A program made the translations under genes and the position numbers. A stretch of 64,000 bases of DNA from Halostreptopolyspora alba (GTDB lineage Bacteria; Actinomycetota; Actinomycetes; Streptosporangiales; Streptosporangiaceae). The stretch covers positions 186,001 through 250,000 of the forward strand of contig RJMB01000002.1 in NCBI GenBank assembly GCA_003725585.1, read 5' to 3'. The notes beneath the pieces are model-generated. The model did no database searches. It saw only the letters and a list, made by a program, of their open reading frames with translations, and was not told the origin of the DNA. Shown here one piece after another: positions 25,833 through 34,164 of the stretch (positions are counted from its first letter, which is position 1; each line of letters starts with the position of its first letter).

Positions 25833-26007
25833 CCACGACTGGAGCAAGTCCAGCTACTCCCAGAAGGGCGCTTCCAACTGTGTCCAGGCCCGCAGTGTGG
25901 CGGCGCGCGTGGTGGACGTTCGTGACTCCCAGTATCCCGACCACGGATATCTGTCGTTCGACGGAGGGGAGTGGCTGGTGTTCCTGGCCGATGTCGAGGC
26001 GTTCTGA
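25825..26007 (+). CDS. DUF397 protein
   Basis: 60 residues, full length for DUF397: WSKSSYSQKGASNCVQAR at the start, then VVDVRDSQYPDHGYLSF and WLVFLADV at the end. It overlaps the XRE gene by 8 bases and is certainly its partner. DUF397 proteins form an abundant actinomycete family; some are proposed toxins neutralised by the XRE partner, others developmental regulators. Which applies here cannot be told from sequence. Confidence 0.9.
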   Translation: MIDHDWSKSSYSQKGASNCVQARSVAARVVDVRDSQYPDHGYLSFDGGEWLVFLADVEAF

Positions 26008-26110
26008 CTCCGGGCCGGCGGCGTTCGTGGCCGAGCGGGTGGGCACGAACGCGTCGGCGGGTAGGTTCCGGGGCGGTGTCGTCGACAGCGCCGACAGTGA
26101 GGGGGAACGG

Positions 26111-26587
26111 ATGGCCCAGACACACAGCGCCAACGGAGAGGGCGGCGACGAGCCCCGTGTGACCGTGGTGACCGAGACCGGCGAGGAGGGCTACGCCCAA
26201 CGCGTCACCGTCGGGCCGCACGAGCTGACGGCCGACGAGCCGACCTCCGCCGGCGGCGGCGACGCCGGCCCCGGCCCCTATGACCTGCTCCTCGCCTCAC
26301 TGGGGACGTGCACGTCGATGACGATACGGATGTTCGCCCAACGCAGGGGGTGGCCGCTGCGGGGAATCACGGTGCGGCTGCGCCACAGCCGCATCCACGC
26401 CACGGACTGCGAGAACTGCGAGACCGAGTCCGGCCACATCGACCACATCCAGCGCGACATCGCCATCGACGGCGACCTCGACGACGACCAGCGCGCCAAG
26501 CTCATGCGGATCGCCGACAAGTGCCCGGTGCACCAGACGCTGCGTTCCGAGGTCGCCATCGACACCCAGGCCGCGGGCGCGCCGTAG
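26111..26587 (+). CDS. OsmC family peroxiredoxin-like protein
   Basis: 158 residues with the OsmC/Ohr fold. The two reactive cysteines are in LGTCTSMTIRMFA (about residue 65) and DKCPVHQTL (about 138). GPGPYDLLLASLGTC is the family core. It belongs to the YhfA/OsmC branch rather than Ohr proper, and probably reduces organic hydroperoxides through a disulfide cycle in the cytosol. The ATG at 26111 follows GAGGGGGA. The extra CENCE motif (about residues 103-107) adds two more cysteines between the catalytic ones. Confidence 0.88.
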   Translation: MAQTHSANGEGGDEPRVTVVTETGEEGYAQRVTVGPHELTADEPTSAGGGDAGPGPYDLLLASLGTCTSMTIRMFAQRRGWPLRGITVRLRHSRIHATDCENCETESGHIDHIQRDIAIDGDLDDDQRAKLMRIADKCPVHQTLRSEVAIDTQAAGAP

Positions 26588-26618
26588 CCGGTCCCCACGC
26601 GCGCCCGCGGGTGGAGAC

Positions 26619-27074
26619 TCAGGCCATGTAGCGGTACACCGCCTGGGCGGCGCAGGCCGGCTTCTCGGAGCCCTGGAGCTCGACGGTCCCGTCCACGAGC
26701 ACCTGCACCCCGTTGGCGACGTCGGTGACCTCGCCCAGGCTCGCCGCCAGCCGGATGTGGGAGCCCACCGGGACGGGCTCGACGAACCGTACCTTGTTCA
26801 GCCCGTAGTTGATCGCCATGCTGACCCCCTCGATGTTGAGGAGTTCGGAGAACATCGGGATGAGCAGTGAGAGTGTCAGGTAGCCGTGGGCGATCGGCCC
26901 GCCGAAGGGTCCCTCCTTGGCGCGCTCGGGGTCGACGTGGATCCACTGGTGATCGTCGGTGGCCTCGGCGAAGGTGTCGACACGCTCCTGGGTGATCCGT
27001 AGCCACGAGCTGTGGCCCAGATCAGTGCCGGCGGCGTTGCGTAGCTCGTCGAGTCCGTTGACGGTGATGGCCAT
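26619..27074 (-). CDS. MaoC-like (R)-specific enoyl-CoA hydratase
   Basis: 151 residues with the hotdog hydratase-2 core: ATDDHQWIHVDPERA followed by GGPIAHGYLTLSLL, matching the D-x(4)-H catalytic pair of MaoC/PhaJ enzymes. It would add water to a trans-2-enoyl-CoA to give the (3R)-hydroxyacyl-CoA, the substrate for the SDR encoded upstream at 29883. The ATG at 27074 follows GGAGGAAAG. It is the last gene of the catabolic operon, but a 377-base repeat-containing gap separates it from the acyl-CoA ligase, so it may also have its own promoter. Confidence 0.88.
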   Translation of the reverse strand: MAITVNGLDELRNAAGTDLGHSSWLRITQERVDTFAEATDDHQWIHVDPERAKEGPFGGPIAHGYLTLSLLIPMFSELLNIEGVSMAINYGLNKVRFVEPVPVGSHIRLAASLGEVTDVANGVQVLVDGTVELQGSEKPACAAQAVYRYMA

Positions 27075-27175
27075 GGTGGTCTTTCCTCCGGTCGAAATGG
27101 GTGGGGTTCTCAGCGGGCGGAACGCCACGCCCCTTCAGGGGGTCTGGATTCTGTTTTTCGTACTGACTGGTTGTC

Positions 27176-27279
27176 CGGTCGGGTGCCGCCGGGGTTGGGG
27201 AGGGTCCCCAGGCGCGGCAGCGAGGGGCGGTCGGGTGCCGCCGGGGTTCCGCAGGGTCCGCAGGCGCGGGAGCGAGGAA
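27176..27279. repeat. Tandem repeat, 52-base unit, two copies
   Basis: The unit beginning CGGTCGGGTGCCGCCGGGG occurs at 27176 and again at 27228 with a few substitutions. It forms the first half of the non-coding 27075-27451 gap between the MaoC and ligase genes. No gene is seen in the gap. Confidence 0.8.
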
Positions 27280-27282
27280 CGA

Positions 27283-27450
27283 GCGACCGGCGCCGGAGGA
27301 CCCGAAGGTTCCCGGCACCCCGGGCACCCGGCCCTGGGTGAGCGGCAGCGAGCCCGAACAACACCGGCGACCGGCGCCGTAGGACCCGAAGGTTCCCGGC
27401 TTCCCGGGCACCCGGCCCTGGGTGAGCGCCAGCGAGCCCCAACAAGCACC
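27283..27450. repeat. Tandem repeat, 84-base unit, two copies
   Basis: The unit beginning GCGACCGGCGCCG occurs at 27283 and 27367 (period 84) with only a few differences. It contains GACCCGAAGGTTCCCGGC and CCCGGCCCTGGGTGAGCG in each copy. The second copy ends at the stop codon of the ligase gene. It is a different unit from the adjacent 52-base repeat. Confidence 0.82.
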
Positions 27451-27451
27451 A

Positions 27452-28972
27452 CTAGCTGCCGTGGCTCTGGCGCAGCTGGGTCTTGAGGAGCTTCCCGGAG
27501 GCGTTCCGGGGGAGCGCGTCGGCGAAGTGCACCGACTTGGGGATCTTGTACCGGGCGAGCCGCCCCGAGCAGTGCTCGATCAGCTCCTGCGCGGTGACCT
27601 CGACGCCCTGGCGGGGGACCACGACGGCCCGGCCGGTCTCACCCCACTTCTCGTCGGGCACGCCGATCACGGCGACCTCGGCGACACCGGGGTGGTCGTA
27701 GAGGACGTTCTCGACCTCGGCGGGGTAGATGTTCTCCCCACCGGAGATGATCATGTCCTTGACCCGGTCGACCACGTAGACGTAGCCCTCCTCGTCCACC
27801 GTGGCCACGTCCCCGGTTTTGAACCAGCCGTCGTTGGTGAAGGAGGCCGCGGTGCTGTCGGGACGGCCCCAGTAGCCCCGCATGACGTTGGGTCCGGCGA
27901 CGACGATCTCCCCGGGCTGGCCGGGCTCGGTGTCGTGGCCGTCCTCGTCGACCACCCGCACGTTGGTGAAGAAGCTCGACTTGCCGGCCGACCCGGACTT
28001 GCGCACACTGTCGGCCGCGCCGAGGAACAGGGCACCCGGGGCGGTCTCGGTCATGCCGTACCCCTGGAGGAACGTCAGACCGCGCTTCTGGTAGGTCTCG
28101 ATCGTGGACTCGGGGACCGGGGCGCCACCGGCCTCCAGCACGCGCAGCGACGACACGTCGGCCTCCTCCCACCGTGGGGACGCGGCCAACGCGTTGAACA
28201 TCGCGGGCACCCCGAACATCCAGGTGATCCGCTGTGACGTGAACAGGTCGATGGTCTCCTCGGGGTCGAACCCCTTGGTGATGACCACCCTGCCCCCCTT
28301 GAGCACGGTGGGCAGGCACGTCATGTTGAGCGCGGCGGTGTGGAACATCGGGGCGCTGACCAGGGTCACCTCGTCGGCGGTCAGGTCGACCTCGATGAGG
28401 ACGTTGACGCAGTTGAAGGTGATGTTGCCGTGGGTGAGGACCGCTCCCTTGGGTCGGCCCGTGGTCCCCGACGTGTACATGATCATGCACACGTCCTCCA
28501 GCCCGACCGGCTCGTCGATCCGCTCGGACGAGGAGTTGGCGATCAGGTCCTCGTAGCCGGGGACGCCCTCGGAGCCGCCGGCCACCGCGACGCGGTCGCG
28601 GATGACGGTGCGCTCGCTCAGCTCCCGGGCCGCCTCGGCGTGCTCCGGGCCGTGGACCAGCACGCTGCTGGAGGAGTCGTCGAGGATGTAGGCGAGTTCG
28701 GGAACGGCGAGCCTGGTGTTGAGGGGGACGAACACCGCGCCGAGAATCCCGGCGGCGAAGAGCGTCTCCAGTAGTGAGGGGTGGTTGTGGCCCAGGTAGG
28801 CGACCCGGTCCCCGCTGCGCACCCCGAGCGAGCGTAGGGCGTGGGCGAGCTGTTGCACACGCTGTTCCAGCTCGCCGTAGCTGAGCGTGCGACCCTCGTG
28901 CACGATCGCGATCCGCTCCGGTCCCATGCGCGCGCGCCGCGCCGGCCAGGAGCCGATTCCGTTGTTGCGCAT
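27452..28972 (-). CDS. Acyl-CoA synthetase (AMP-forming), FadD-type
   Basis: 506 residues with all adenylate-forming motifs: P-loop YTSGTTGRPKG (about 165-175), GYGMTET, YWGRPD and WFKTGD, DRVKDMIISGGENIYP, and the catalytic Lys494 in PRNASGKLLK. It would activate a carboxylic acid with ATP and join it to CoA, the entry step of the pathway encoded by this operon. The start at 28972 leaves 20 bases after the amidohydrolase stop, with GGCGGGA upstream. Substrate is unknown. The context (amidohydrolase, R-type beta-oxidation enzymes, PaaX) suggests a small aromatic or branched acid. Confidence 0.92.
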   Translation of the reverse strand: MRNNGIGSWPARRARMGPERIAIVHEGRTLSYGELEQRVQQLAHALRSLGVRSGDRVAYLGHNHPSLLETLFAAGILGAVFVPLNTRLAVPELAYILDDSSSSVLVHGPEHAEAARELSERTVIRDRVAVAGGSEGVPGYEDLIANSSSERIDEPVGLEDVCMIMYTSGTTGRPKGAVLTHGNITFNCVNVLIEVDLTADEVTLVSAPMFHTAALNMTCLPTVLKGGRVVITKGFDPEETIDLFTSQRITWMFGVPAMFNALAASPRWEEADVSSLRVLEAGGAPVPESTIETYQKRGLTFLQGYGMTETAPGALFLGAADSVRKSGSAGKSSFFTNVRVVDEDGHDTEPGQPGEIVVAGPNVMRGYWGRPDSTAASFTNDGWFKTGDVATVDEEGYVYVVDRVKDMIISGGENIYPAEVENVLYDHPGVAEVAVIGVPDEKWGETGRAVVVPRQGVEVTAQELIEHCSGRLARYKIPKSVHFADALPRNASGKLLKTQLRQSHGS

Positions 28973-28992
28973 CGCTATCCCGCCTTGTCGCC

Positions 28993-29886
28993 TTATTTCG
29001 GGTCGGTCGTGAGCCCGAGCAGCCGGGCGGCGTTGTCCTTGAGGATCTTGGGCCGGACCTCGGGCTTGATGTCGAGCTTGTCGAACGACTTCAGCCAGCG
29101 GTCCGGCGAGATGACCGGGTAGTCCGAGCCGAACAGCACCTTGTCCTGGAGCAGGGTGTTGGCGTACTGGACGAGCTGGGGTGGGAAGTACCGCGGTGAC
29201 CAGCCGGACAGGTCGATGTGCACCCGGGGTTTGTGGGTGGCGATCGAGAGCGCCTCGTCCTGCCAGGGGAACGAGGGGTGGGCCAGGATGATGTCCAGTT
29301 CGGGGAAGTCCGCGGCCACGTCGTCCACGTGCAGTGGGTTGGAGTACTTCAGCCGGATTCCGCCGCCGCCGGGTGCCCCCGCCCCGATCCCGGTCTGGCC
29401 GGTGTGGAACAGCGCGACCGTGCCCAGCTCGGCCAGTGTCTCGTAGAGCACGTAGGCACCGCGGTCGTTGGGGTAGAACTCCTGCAGGTTCGGGTGGAAC
29501 TTGAACCCCTTGACCCCGAACTCCTCCACCAGGCGCCGCGCCTGCCGCGCACCCAGCCGGCCCTTGGCCGGGTCGATGCTGGCGAACGGGATGAGCACGT
29601 CGGGGTGCTCGGCGGCCGCCTGGGCGACCTCCTCGTTGGGCACGGCCGGCTGGCCCGTGGTCGACTCGGTGTCCACCGGGAACACCACGCAGGCCATGGA
29701 ACGCTCGCGGAAGTACGCGGCGATCTCGGGCAGGGTGGGTTTGCGGTCCCCCTCGACCTTGAAGTAGGCGCTGGAGGCCTCGTGCAGCTCCTCGTTGAGT
29801 GAGGTGGTGCCCTCCTGGGACACCTCGGCGTGCGTGTGCACGTCGATGGCGACGAGGGAGTCCACGTCGATGCGGGGGCCGCTCAC
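28993..29886 (-). CDS. Amidohydrolase_2 family metal-dependent hydrolase/decarboxylase
   Basis: 297 residues of the Amidohydro_2 (ACMSD-like) family. Metal ligands visible are His17 and His19 in AIDVHTHAE, the FKFHPNL block, the FHTGQTG block, the ILAHPSFPW block and the Asp in FGSDYP. Family members are non-oxidative decarboxylases or hydrolases acting on aromatic or ring-cleavage acids. The GTG start overlaps the stop of the SDR gene (GTGA), so it is translationally coupled. It may trim a carboxyl or hydrolyse an intermediate before or after CoA activation; this is inferred. Confidence 0.85.
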   Translation of the reverse strand: MSGPRIDVDSLVAIDVHTHAEVSQEGTTSLNEELHEASSAYFKVEGDRKPTLPEIAAYFRERSMACVVFPVDTESTTGQPAVPNEEVAQAAAEHPDVLIPFASIDPAKGRLGARQARRLVEEFGVKGFKFHPNLQEFYPNDRGAYVLYETLAELGTVALFHTGQTGIGAGAPGGGGIRLKYSNPLHVDDVAADFPELDIILAHPSFPWQDEALSIATHKPRVHIDLSGWSPRYFPPQLVQYANTLLQDKVLFGSDYPVISPDRWLKSFDKLDIKPEVRPKILKDNAARLLGLTTDPK

Positions 29887-30806
29887 TTGGCACCGCCCTC
29901 GGCGGGCGCCTCCGGGGCGGGGATGCCGACGCTCTCGGTGGCCCGGCCAAGGGTGGTCGCCCACGTGGTGGCGATGTCGTCGGCGCTCCAGCCGCCCTCG
30001 CGGAAGCTGACCGTGGTCTCCTGCGGGTGGGACCAGATCGACAGCTTGTCGCCGCCGATGCCCACGCACTGGCCGGTCACGTCGGCCGCCGCCTCCGAGG
30101 CGAGGAAGGTGACCACCCCGGCGGCGTCCTCGGGCATCCCGAACCCCTCGGCCTTGCGCATCCAGTCCGGCAGCGGCTCGCCCCGCTCCCGCGTGGCCTG
30201 GACGTACGGAGCGAACGCGGGGATGGTCTCGGTCATGGGGGTGGCCGCCACGGGGACGACCGCGTTGACGGTGATCCCGGCCTTGGCGCACTCCATGGAC
30301 CAGGTGCGCACCATCGCCGCGATGCCGGCCTTGGCCGCGGCGTAGTTGGTTTGGCCGAAGTTGCCGCGCTGGCCGGCCGGCGAGGTCACCATGACCAGTC
30401 GGCCACCCTCGCCCCGCTCGCGCATGTGGGCCACCGCGGCGCGGGCGCAGGTGAAGGTGCCGCGCAGGTGGACGTCGATGACGGAGTCGAACTCCTCGTC
30501 GCTCATCTTCCACAGCACACGGTCGCGCAGGATGCCCGCGTTGGTCACGAGGATGTCCAGCTTGCCGAATTCGGCCACCGCACGGTCGACCAGGCGCTGG
30601 GCCACCTCGGAGGAACCGACGGCCGCCACCTCGGCGACGGCGCGTCCGCCCTCGGCGGTGATGCTCTCGGTCGCCTCCTTGGCCGCCGTCTCGTCGGCGT
30701 CGTTGACCACGACCGCGGCGCCCGAGCGGGCGAGATCGCGCGCGTAGGCCAGTCCCAGCCCGCGACCGGCCCCGGTCACCAGGGCGACCTTTCCTGTCAG
30801 GTCCAT
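29883..30806 (-). CDS. Short-chain dehydrogenase, (3R)-hydroxyacyl-CoA type
   Basis: 307 residues. The nucleotide motif TGAGRGLG is at 11-18, and Ser142, Tyr155 and Lys159 (TSPAG and NYAAAK) form the catalytic set. The N-terminal LVTGAGRGLGLAYARDLARSGAAVVVND resembles the dehydrogenase domain of multifunctional enzyme 2 (peroxisomal/FOX2 type), which oxidises (3R)-hydroxyacyl-CoA. Together with the MaoC hydratase this would be an unfused MFE-2-style beta-oxidation pair. The ATG at 30806 is used; an upstream ATG at 30863 gives an Arg-rich extension. It is the first gene of the operon. Confidence 0.88.
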   Translation of the reverse strand: MDLTGKVALVTGAGRGLGLAYARDLARSGAAVVVNDADETAAKEATESITAEGGRAVAEVAAVGSSEVAQRLVDRAVAEFGKLDILVTNAGILRDRVLWKMSDEEFDSVIDVHLRGTFTCARAAVAHMRERGEGGRLVMVTSPAGQRGNFGQTNYAAAKAGIAAMVRTWSMECAKAGITVNAVVPVAATPMTETIPAFAPYVQATRERGEPLPDWMRKAEGFGMPEDAAGVVTFLASEAAADVTGQCVGIGGDKLSIWSHPQETTVSFREGGWSADDIATTWATTLGRATESVGIPAPEAPAEGGAK

Positions 30807-30914
30807 TGGACGACACTCCGCTCGTTCGGGGTTGCGTTGGGCGCGCCGGCCGCCCCGGCGCATGCTCAGCGCGGCGCGTGACCCAGGTGGCCCAGGACAC
30901 CCGCCGCGACCCTG

Positions 30915-30943
30915 AATTTAGGCGTTTTCTCGACTGCCGTCAA
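30915..30943 (-). promoter_or_regulatory. Promoter of the catabolic operon
   Basis: On the - strand: -35 TTGACG (30943-30938), 17-base spacer, -10 TAAATT (30920-30915). The -35 box overlaps the palindrome at 30941-30960, so a bound repressor would block it. Confidence 0.7.
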
Positions 30944-30958
30944 TATACTGCCTAATAT
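30930..30958 (+). promoter_or_regulatory. Promoter of paaX-like gene
   Basis: -35 TCGACT (30930-30935), 17-base spacer, -10 TAATAT (30953-30958), leader about 45 bases. It faces and overlaps the promoter of the divergent operon, and its -10 lies inside the palindrome. Confidence 0.6.
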
Positions 30959-30960
30959 TG
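30941..30960. promoter_or_regulatory. PaaX-type operator palindrome
   Basis: CAATAT-ACTGCCTA-ATATTG: perfect 6-base arms with an 8-base spacer. It covers the -35 of the catabolic operon and the -10 of paaX, so one dimer could repress both. Confidence 0.7.
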
Positions 30961-31009
30961 CGTGCGAGGAGGCCGCGACCACCTACGCTGCGGCCAGGAA
31001 GGAGGGCGC

Positions 31010-31897
31010 ATGCCGCTACAGCAGGGGGAGGAGGACGGTGCGACACACGCGCTGCCCGATGTCGGACTGCGGGCGCGCCCGCAGTCGCTGATACTCACCT
31101 TTCTGGGCAACTTTGTCCTGTGGCGAAACGTCAGCGTGTTCTCCGGGAGCTTCATCGACGTCTTCGCCCGGCTCGGCGTGTCCGAGCAGGCCGTGCGTTC
31201 CACCCTGAGCCGGATGGCCCGCCGTGGCCTGCTCAACAGGCAACGGCACGGCCGCCGCGTCTACTTCGGACTCACCCCCCACAGCGAGGAGATCCTGGCC
31301 GACGGCGAGCGGCGTATCTGGGAGACCGGCGTGATCAACCTGGACGATGACGGCCCCTGGACGCTCCTGGCGTTCTCGCTTCCGGAGTCCTGGCAGCGCC
31401 TGCGTCACGACCTGCGCTCCCACCTGGTGTGGTCCGGGTTCGGCCCGCTACAAAGCGGACTGTGGATCGCCCCGTCGCAGGTGGACGTCACCGCCATTGT
31501 GGAGGAGCTGGGCATCGACGCCCACGTGCGCGTCTTCCACGCCCACCTGGGACCACCGACCGAGACCCGCCAGATCATCTCCGACGCCTACGACCTCGAG
31601 GATCTCGCCGGCAACTACACCAGCTTCCTGCGGCGCTGGGACGTGCCGAACCCGGTTCCCGAGGCCCCCGACGACCTCGCGCGGCTGTTGCTGCTCATGA
31701 CCGAGTGGCTGCGCAACGTCCGCGCCGACCCCCGGTTGCCCCTGGCGCATCTGCCCGAGGACTGGCCGGCGGTGCGTGCCCAGAAGCTGGTGGAGAAGCT
31801 GTACGGCGACTACATCGGTCCGGCGCGCCGGATCGCCGAGGAGGTCGTCGACGTCGTGCCCACCGAACCCCAGGGCACCGAGGCCCACGGGGGCTGA
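31010..31897 (+). CDS. PaaX family transcriptional repressor
   Basis: 295 residues: an N-terminal winged helix (RARPQSLILTFLGNFVLWRN, then SEQAVRSTLSRMARRGLL) followed by the PaaX central and C-terminal domains (WTLLAFSLPESWQRLRHDLRSHLVWSGFGPLQSGLWI). The ATG at 31010 follows AAGGAGGG. PaaX proteins bind aryl-CoA thioesters such as phenylacetyl-CoA and leave DNA. Here the natural inducer would be the acyl-CoA made by the ligase of the divergent operon. No phenylacetate genes (paaABCDE, paaK) are in the window, so the inducer is probably a different CoA ester. Confidence 0.92.
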   Translation: MPLQQGEEDGATHALPDVGLRARPQSLILTFLGNFVLWRNVSVFSGSFIDVFARLGVSEQAVRSTLSRMARRGLLNRQRHGRRVYFGLTPHSEEILADGERRIWETGVINLDDDGPWTLLAFSLPESWQRLRHDLRSHLVWSGFGPLQSGLWIAPSQVDVTAIVEELGIDAHVRVFHAHLGPPTETRQIISDAYDLEDLAGNYTSFLRRWDVPNPVPEAPDDLARLLLLMTEWLRNVRADPRLPLAHLPEDWPAVRAQKLVEKLYGDYIGPARRIAEEVVDVVPTEPQGTEAHGG

Positions 31898-31923
31898 GCG
31901 CCTCGGGGCTGACGACACGATGA

Positions 31924-31952
31924 CCGCCGGGCGCCCAAGAGGCGCCCGGCGG
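31924..31952. terminator. Bidirectional terminator between paaX and livM
   Basis: CCGCCGGGCGCC (31924-31935) pairs perfectly with 31941-31952 around CAAGA. It lies 26 bases after paaX and 24 bases from the end of the convergent permease gene. Confidence 0.85.
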
Positions 31953-31975
31953 CGTGTGACAGGAGTGTGACCCGG

Positions 31976-33118
31976 CTACGAGGAACCCGGTGCGCCGTGC
32001 CCGCTCGGCTGGACCCCGGCACCCGACTGACTGGTCACCGGTTCGGAATCCGCTGTCGCCCCACTCTCGGCCTCCCGTGGTGTGCTCCCGCCCCCCTGCG
32101 GAGGACGCGCCCGCCGTGGACCGAGCAGTGGCAGGAGCCGGTCGCGTATCTCGGGCACCACCCCGTGCGGCAGGAACAGCAACACCAGGACGAGAACGAG
32201 GCCGTAGACGGCGTAGCTCATGACGGCGGGCGCGTAGTCCGGCATGCCGCTGGCGGTGCCCAACGTCCCCAGGGAGGACACCACGACCTTGATCAGCACG
32301 GTGCCGAACAGCGCGCCCCAGATCGAGCCCATGCCCCCCACGGCGGCCATGACGACGAAGGTGATCGACATCGACACCGGGAACATCTCGGGCGAGAGAT
32401 AGCCGACGTAGTACGCCCACACGCTGCCCGCCAACCCGGCGAACGCGCCGGAGAGCGCGAACACGAGCAGCTTGTAGCGTCCGACCGGAACCCCCGCCGA
32501 CTCCGCGGCGGTCTCGCTGGTGGCCAGCGCCCGCAGCGCGCGTCCGGGCCGCGAGGCCACGACGTTGTGCGCGACCAGCATCACCAGGGCGAGCACGCCC
32601 AGGCTGACGAAGGCCATGCTCTGGTGGCCGGCGAGGTCGAACGGCCCCACGCTCAGGCCGGGGATGCCCATGAGACCGACACTGCCCCCCAGGGGTTCGG
32701 ACTGCTGCACGACCACCAGGAAGATCAGGTGCATGGCGATCGTGGCGAAGGCCAGGTGGTGACCGTGCAGCCGCAGCAGCGGGATACCGAGCAGCAGCGC
32801 GATGACCCCGGCGACAACCGGAGCGGCCACCATGCCGACCAGCGCCGGAGGAACACCGTTGAGTACCGGAACCGCCGTGGTGTAGTCGTTGAGCACCAGA
32901 ACCGCCGCGGTGTACCCGCCGATCGCGAAGAACACCGTCTGACCCAGCGACACCTGGCCGGCGAAGCCCATGAGCAACGAGATGCCGACCACGACGCACG
33001 CGCTCAGCGCGACGTCGATGTAGAGCGCCAACCCGCCGCGATCCAGCACGAAGGGAAGCACGAGGCCGATCACCGCCGTCGCGGCGATACCCACGAGGAC
33101 CGGCAGAGGGGTTCTCAT
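31976..33118 (-). CDS. livM: Branched-chain amino acid-type ABC permease LivM
   Basis: 380 residues, with about 8-9 membrane segments and the LivM signature regions GFAGQVSLGQTVFFAIGGY (near residue 52) and VGGMGSIWGALFGT (near 280). The last 50 residues are a soluble Ser/Gly/Pro-rich tail. It is the last gene of a five-gene importer operon (livJ-livG-livF-livH-livM). Liv-type systems in catabolic loci often carry aromatic or dicarboxylic acids rather than leucine, which fits the neighbouring PaaX island. Confidence 0.9.
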   Translation of the reverse strand: MRTPLPVLVGIAATAVIGLVLPFVLDRGGLALYIDVALSACVVVGISLLMGFAGQVSLGQTVFFAIGGYTAAVLVLNDYTTAVPVLNGVPPALVGMVAAPVVAGVIALLLGIPLLRLHGHHLAFATIAMHLIFLVVVQQSEPLGGSVGLMGIPGLSVGPFDLAGHQSMAFVSLGVLALVMLVAHNVVASRPGRALRALATSETAAESAGVPVGRYKLLVFALSGAFAGLAGSVWAYYVGYLSPEMFPVSMSITFVVMAAVGGMGSIWGALFGTVLIKVVVSSLGTLGTASGMPDYAPAVMSYAVYGLVLVLVLLFLPHGVVPEIRDRLLPLLGPRRARPPQGGGSTPREAESGATADSEPVTSQSGAGVQPSGHGAPGSS

Positions 33119-33221
33119 TCACGACCTCCCGCTCGCGTACGCGGCGCGCTGCGCGCCGCCTCATCCGTTGGCCCCGTAGCGGGCCGGTTGATGATCATGC
33201 CGTTGCGGCCTTCCCGGGGTC

Positions 33222-34082
33222 TCACACGGACTCCTTGTGTACGGTGGGACGCCTCGTGGCCTGCCAGATCATGATCACGAGCAGGAACACCAGCGACCCC
33301 ATGGTCGCGAACGACGCGTTGCCGTATGCCTGGATCATCACCTCGGTGATGCCCAGGAGCACCCCGCCCAGCAGCGCCATCATCGGTCGGGTGAGCCCGC
33401 CGAAGATGGCGGCGGCGAAACCCCCGACGATGAGGCTCACGTCGGTGTCGAACGAGACGGGCCGCAATGGCGCGATCAGCACCCCCGCGATCCCGCCGAG
33501 CACCCCGCCCAGCGCGAACGCGATGAAGGCCATGCGGGTCACGTCGATACCCACCACCCGGGCGGCGTAGGGGTTGGACGCGCACGCCGTCAGCGCCTTA
33601 CCGAGGTAGGTGCGGGAGAAGAACAGCCACAGCAGGACGAAGACGACCACGGTGACCGCGATCACCAGGAGGTACTGGCGCTGCACCGGGACGCCCATCA
33701 GCTCGGCTCGGCCGTCGAGACCCGCCAGCGACCTCGGGTTCTCCCCCCAGATCAACACCTCGACCGCGTAGGCGAGGAACCCCACGGCCAACGTGACCAG
33801 CAGGGCGGTCAGCGGCTGGGTGCCGCGCTTGCCAACGGCGATGACGCCGGTGATGAGCCCGGCGAGCCCGCCGACCGAGATCGCCATGAGCTCGGCGAGA
33901 CCGTGCCAGACGCCCATGGCCACGAACGACGTGGCGCTGAGCGCCGCGACGACGGCGAACATCCCCTGGGCGAAGTTGACCACGCCGGTGATGCGGTAGA
34001 CGGCGACCAGGCCGCTGCCGACCAGGGCGAAACCGCAGCCGATCGCGATCCCGTTGATCAGGAACATCAGGAACTGGGTCAT
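33222..34082 (-). CDS. livH: Branched-chain amino acid-type ABC permease LivH
   Basis: 286 residues, hydrophobic throughout. LivH landmarks are NGIAIGCGFALVGSGLVAVYRITGVVNFAQG at the start and FAAAIFGGLTRPMMALLGGVLLG near the end. The ATG at 34082 follows AGGAGGAGCGC. It pairs with LivM to form the membrane channel of the importer. An 82-base gap separates it from livF upstream. Confidence 0.92.
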   Translation of the reverse strand: MTQFLMFLINGIAIGCGFALVGSGLVAVYRITGVVNFAQGMFAVVAALSATSFVAMGVWHGLAELMAISVGGLAGLITGVIAVGKRGTQPLTALLVTLAVGFLAYAVEVLIWGENPRSLAGLDGRAELMGVPVQRQYLLVIAVTVVVFVLLWLFFSRTYLGKALTACASNPYAARVVGIDVTRMAFIAFALGGVLGGIAGVLIAPLRPVSFDTDVSLIVGGFAAAIFGGLTRPMMALLGGVLLGITEVMIQAYGNASFATMGSLVFLLVIMIWQATRRPTVHKESV

Positions 34083-34164
34083 GCGCTCCTCCTGGGCACG
34101 CGCTCCGGCCGATCCGTCGCGCGCTCTTCCCGCGCGGTGGGAGTGGCGCGGGGCACCGTCGCGC

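Noticed and set aside
27176-27450. CRISPR-like direct repeats.
   Set aside because: Units are long (52 and 84 bases), adjacent without spacers, and present only twice each; these are simple tandem duplications.
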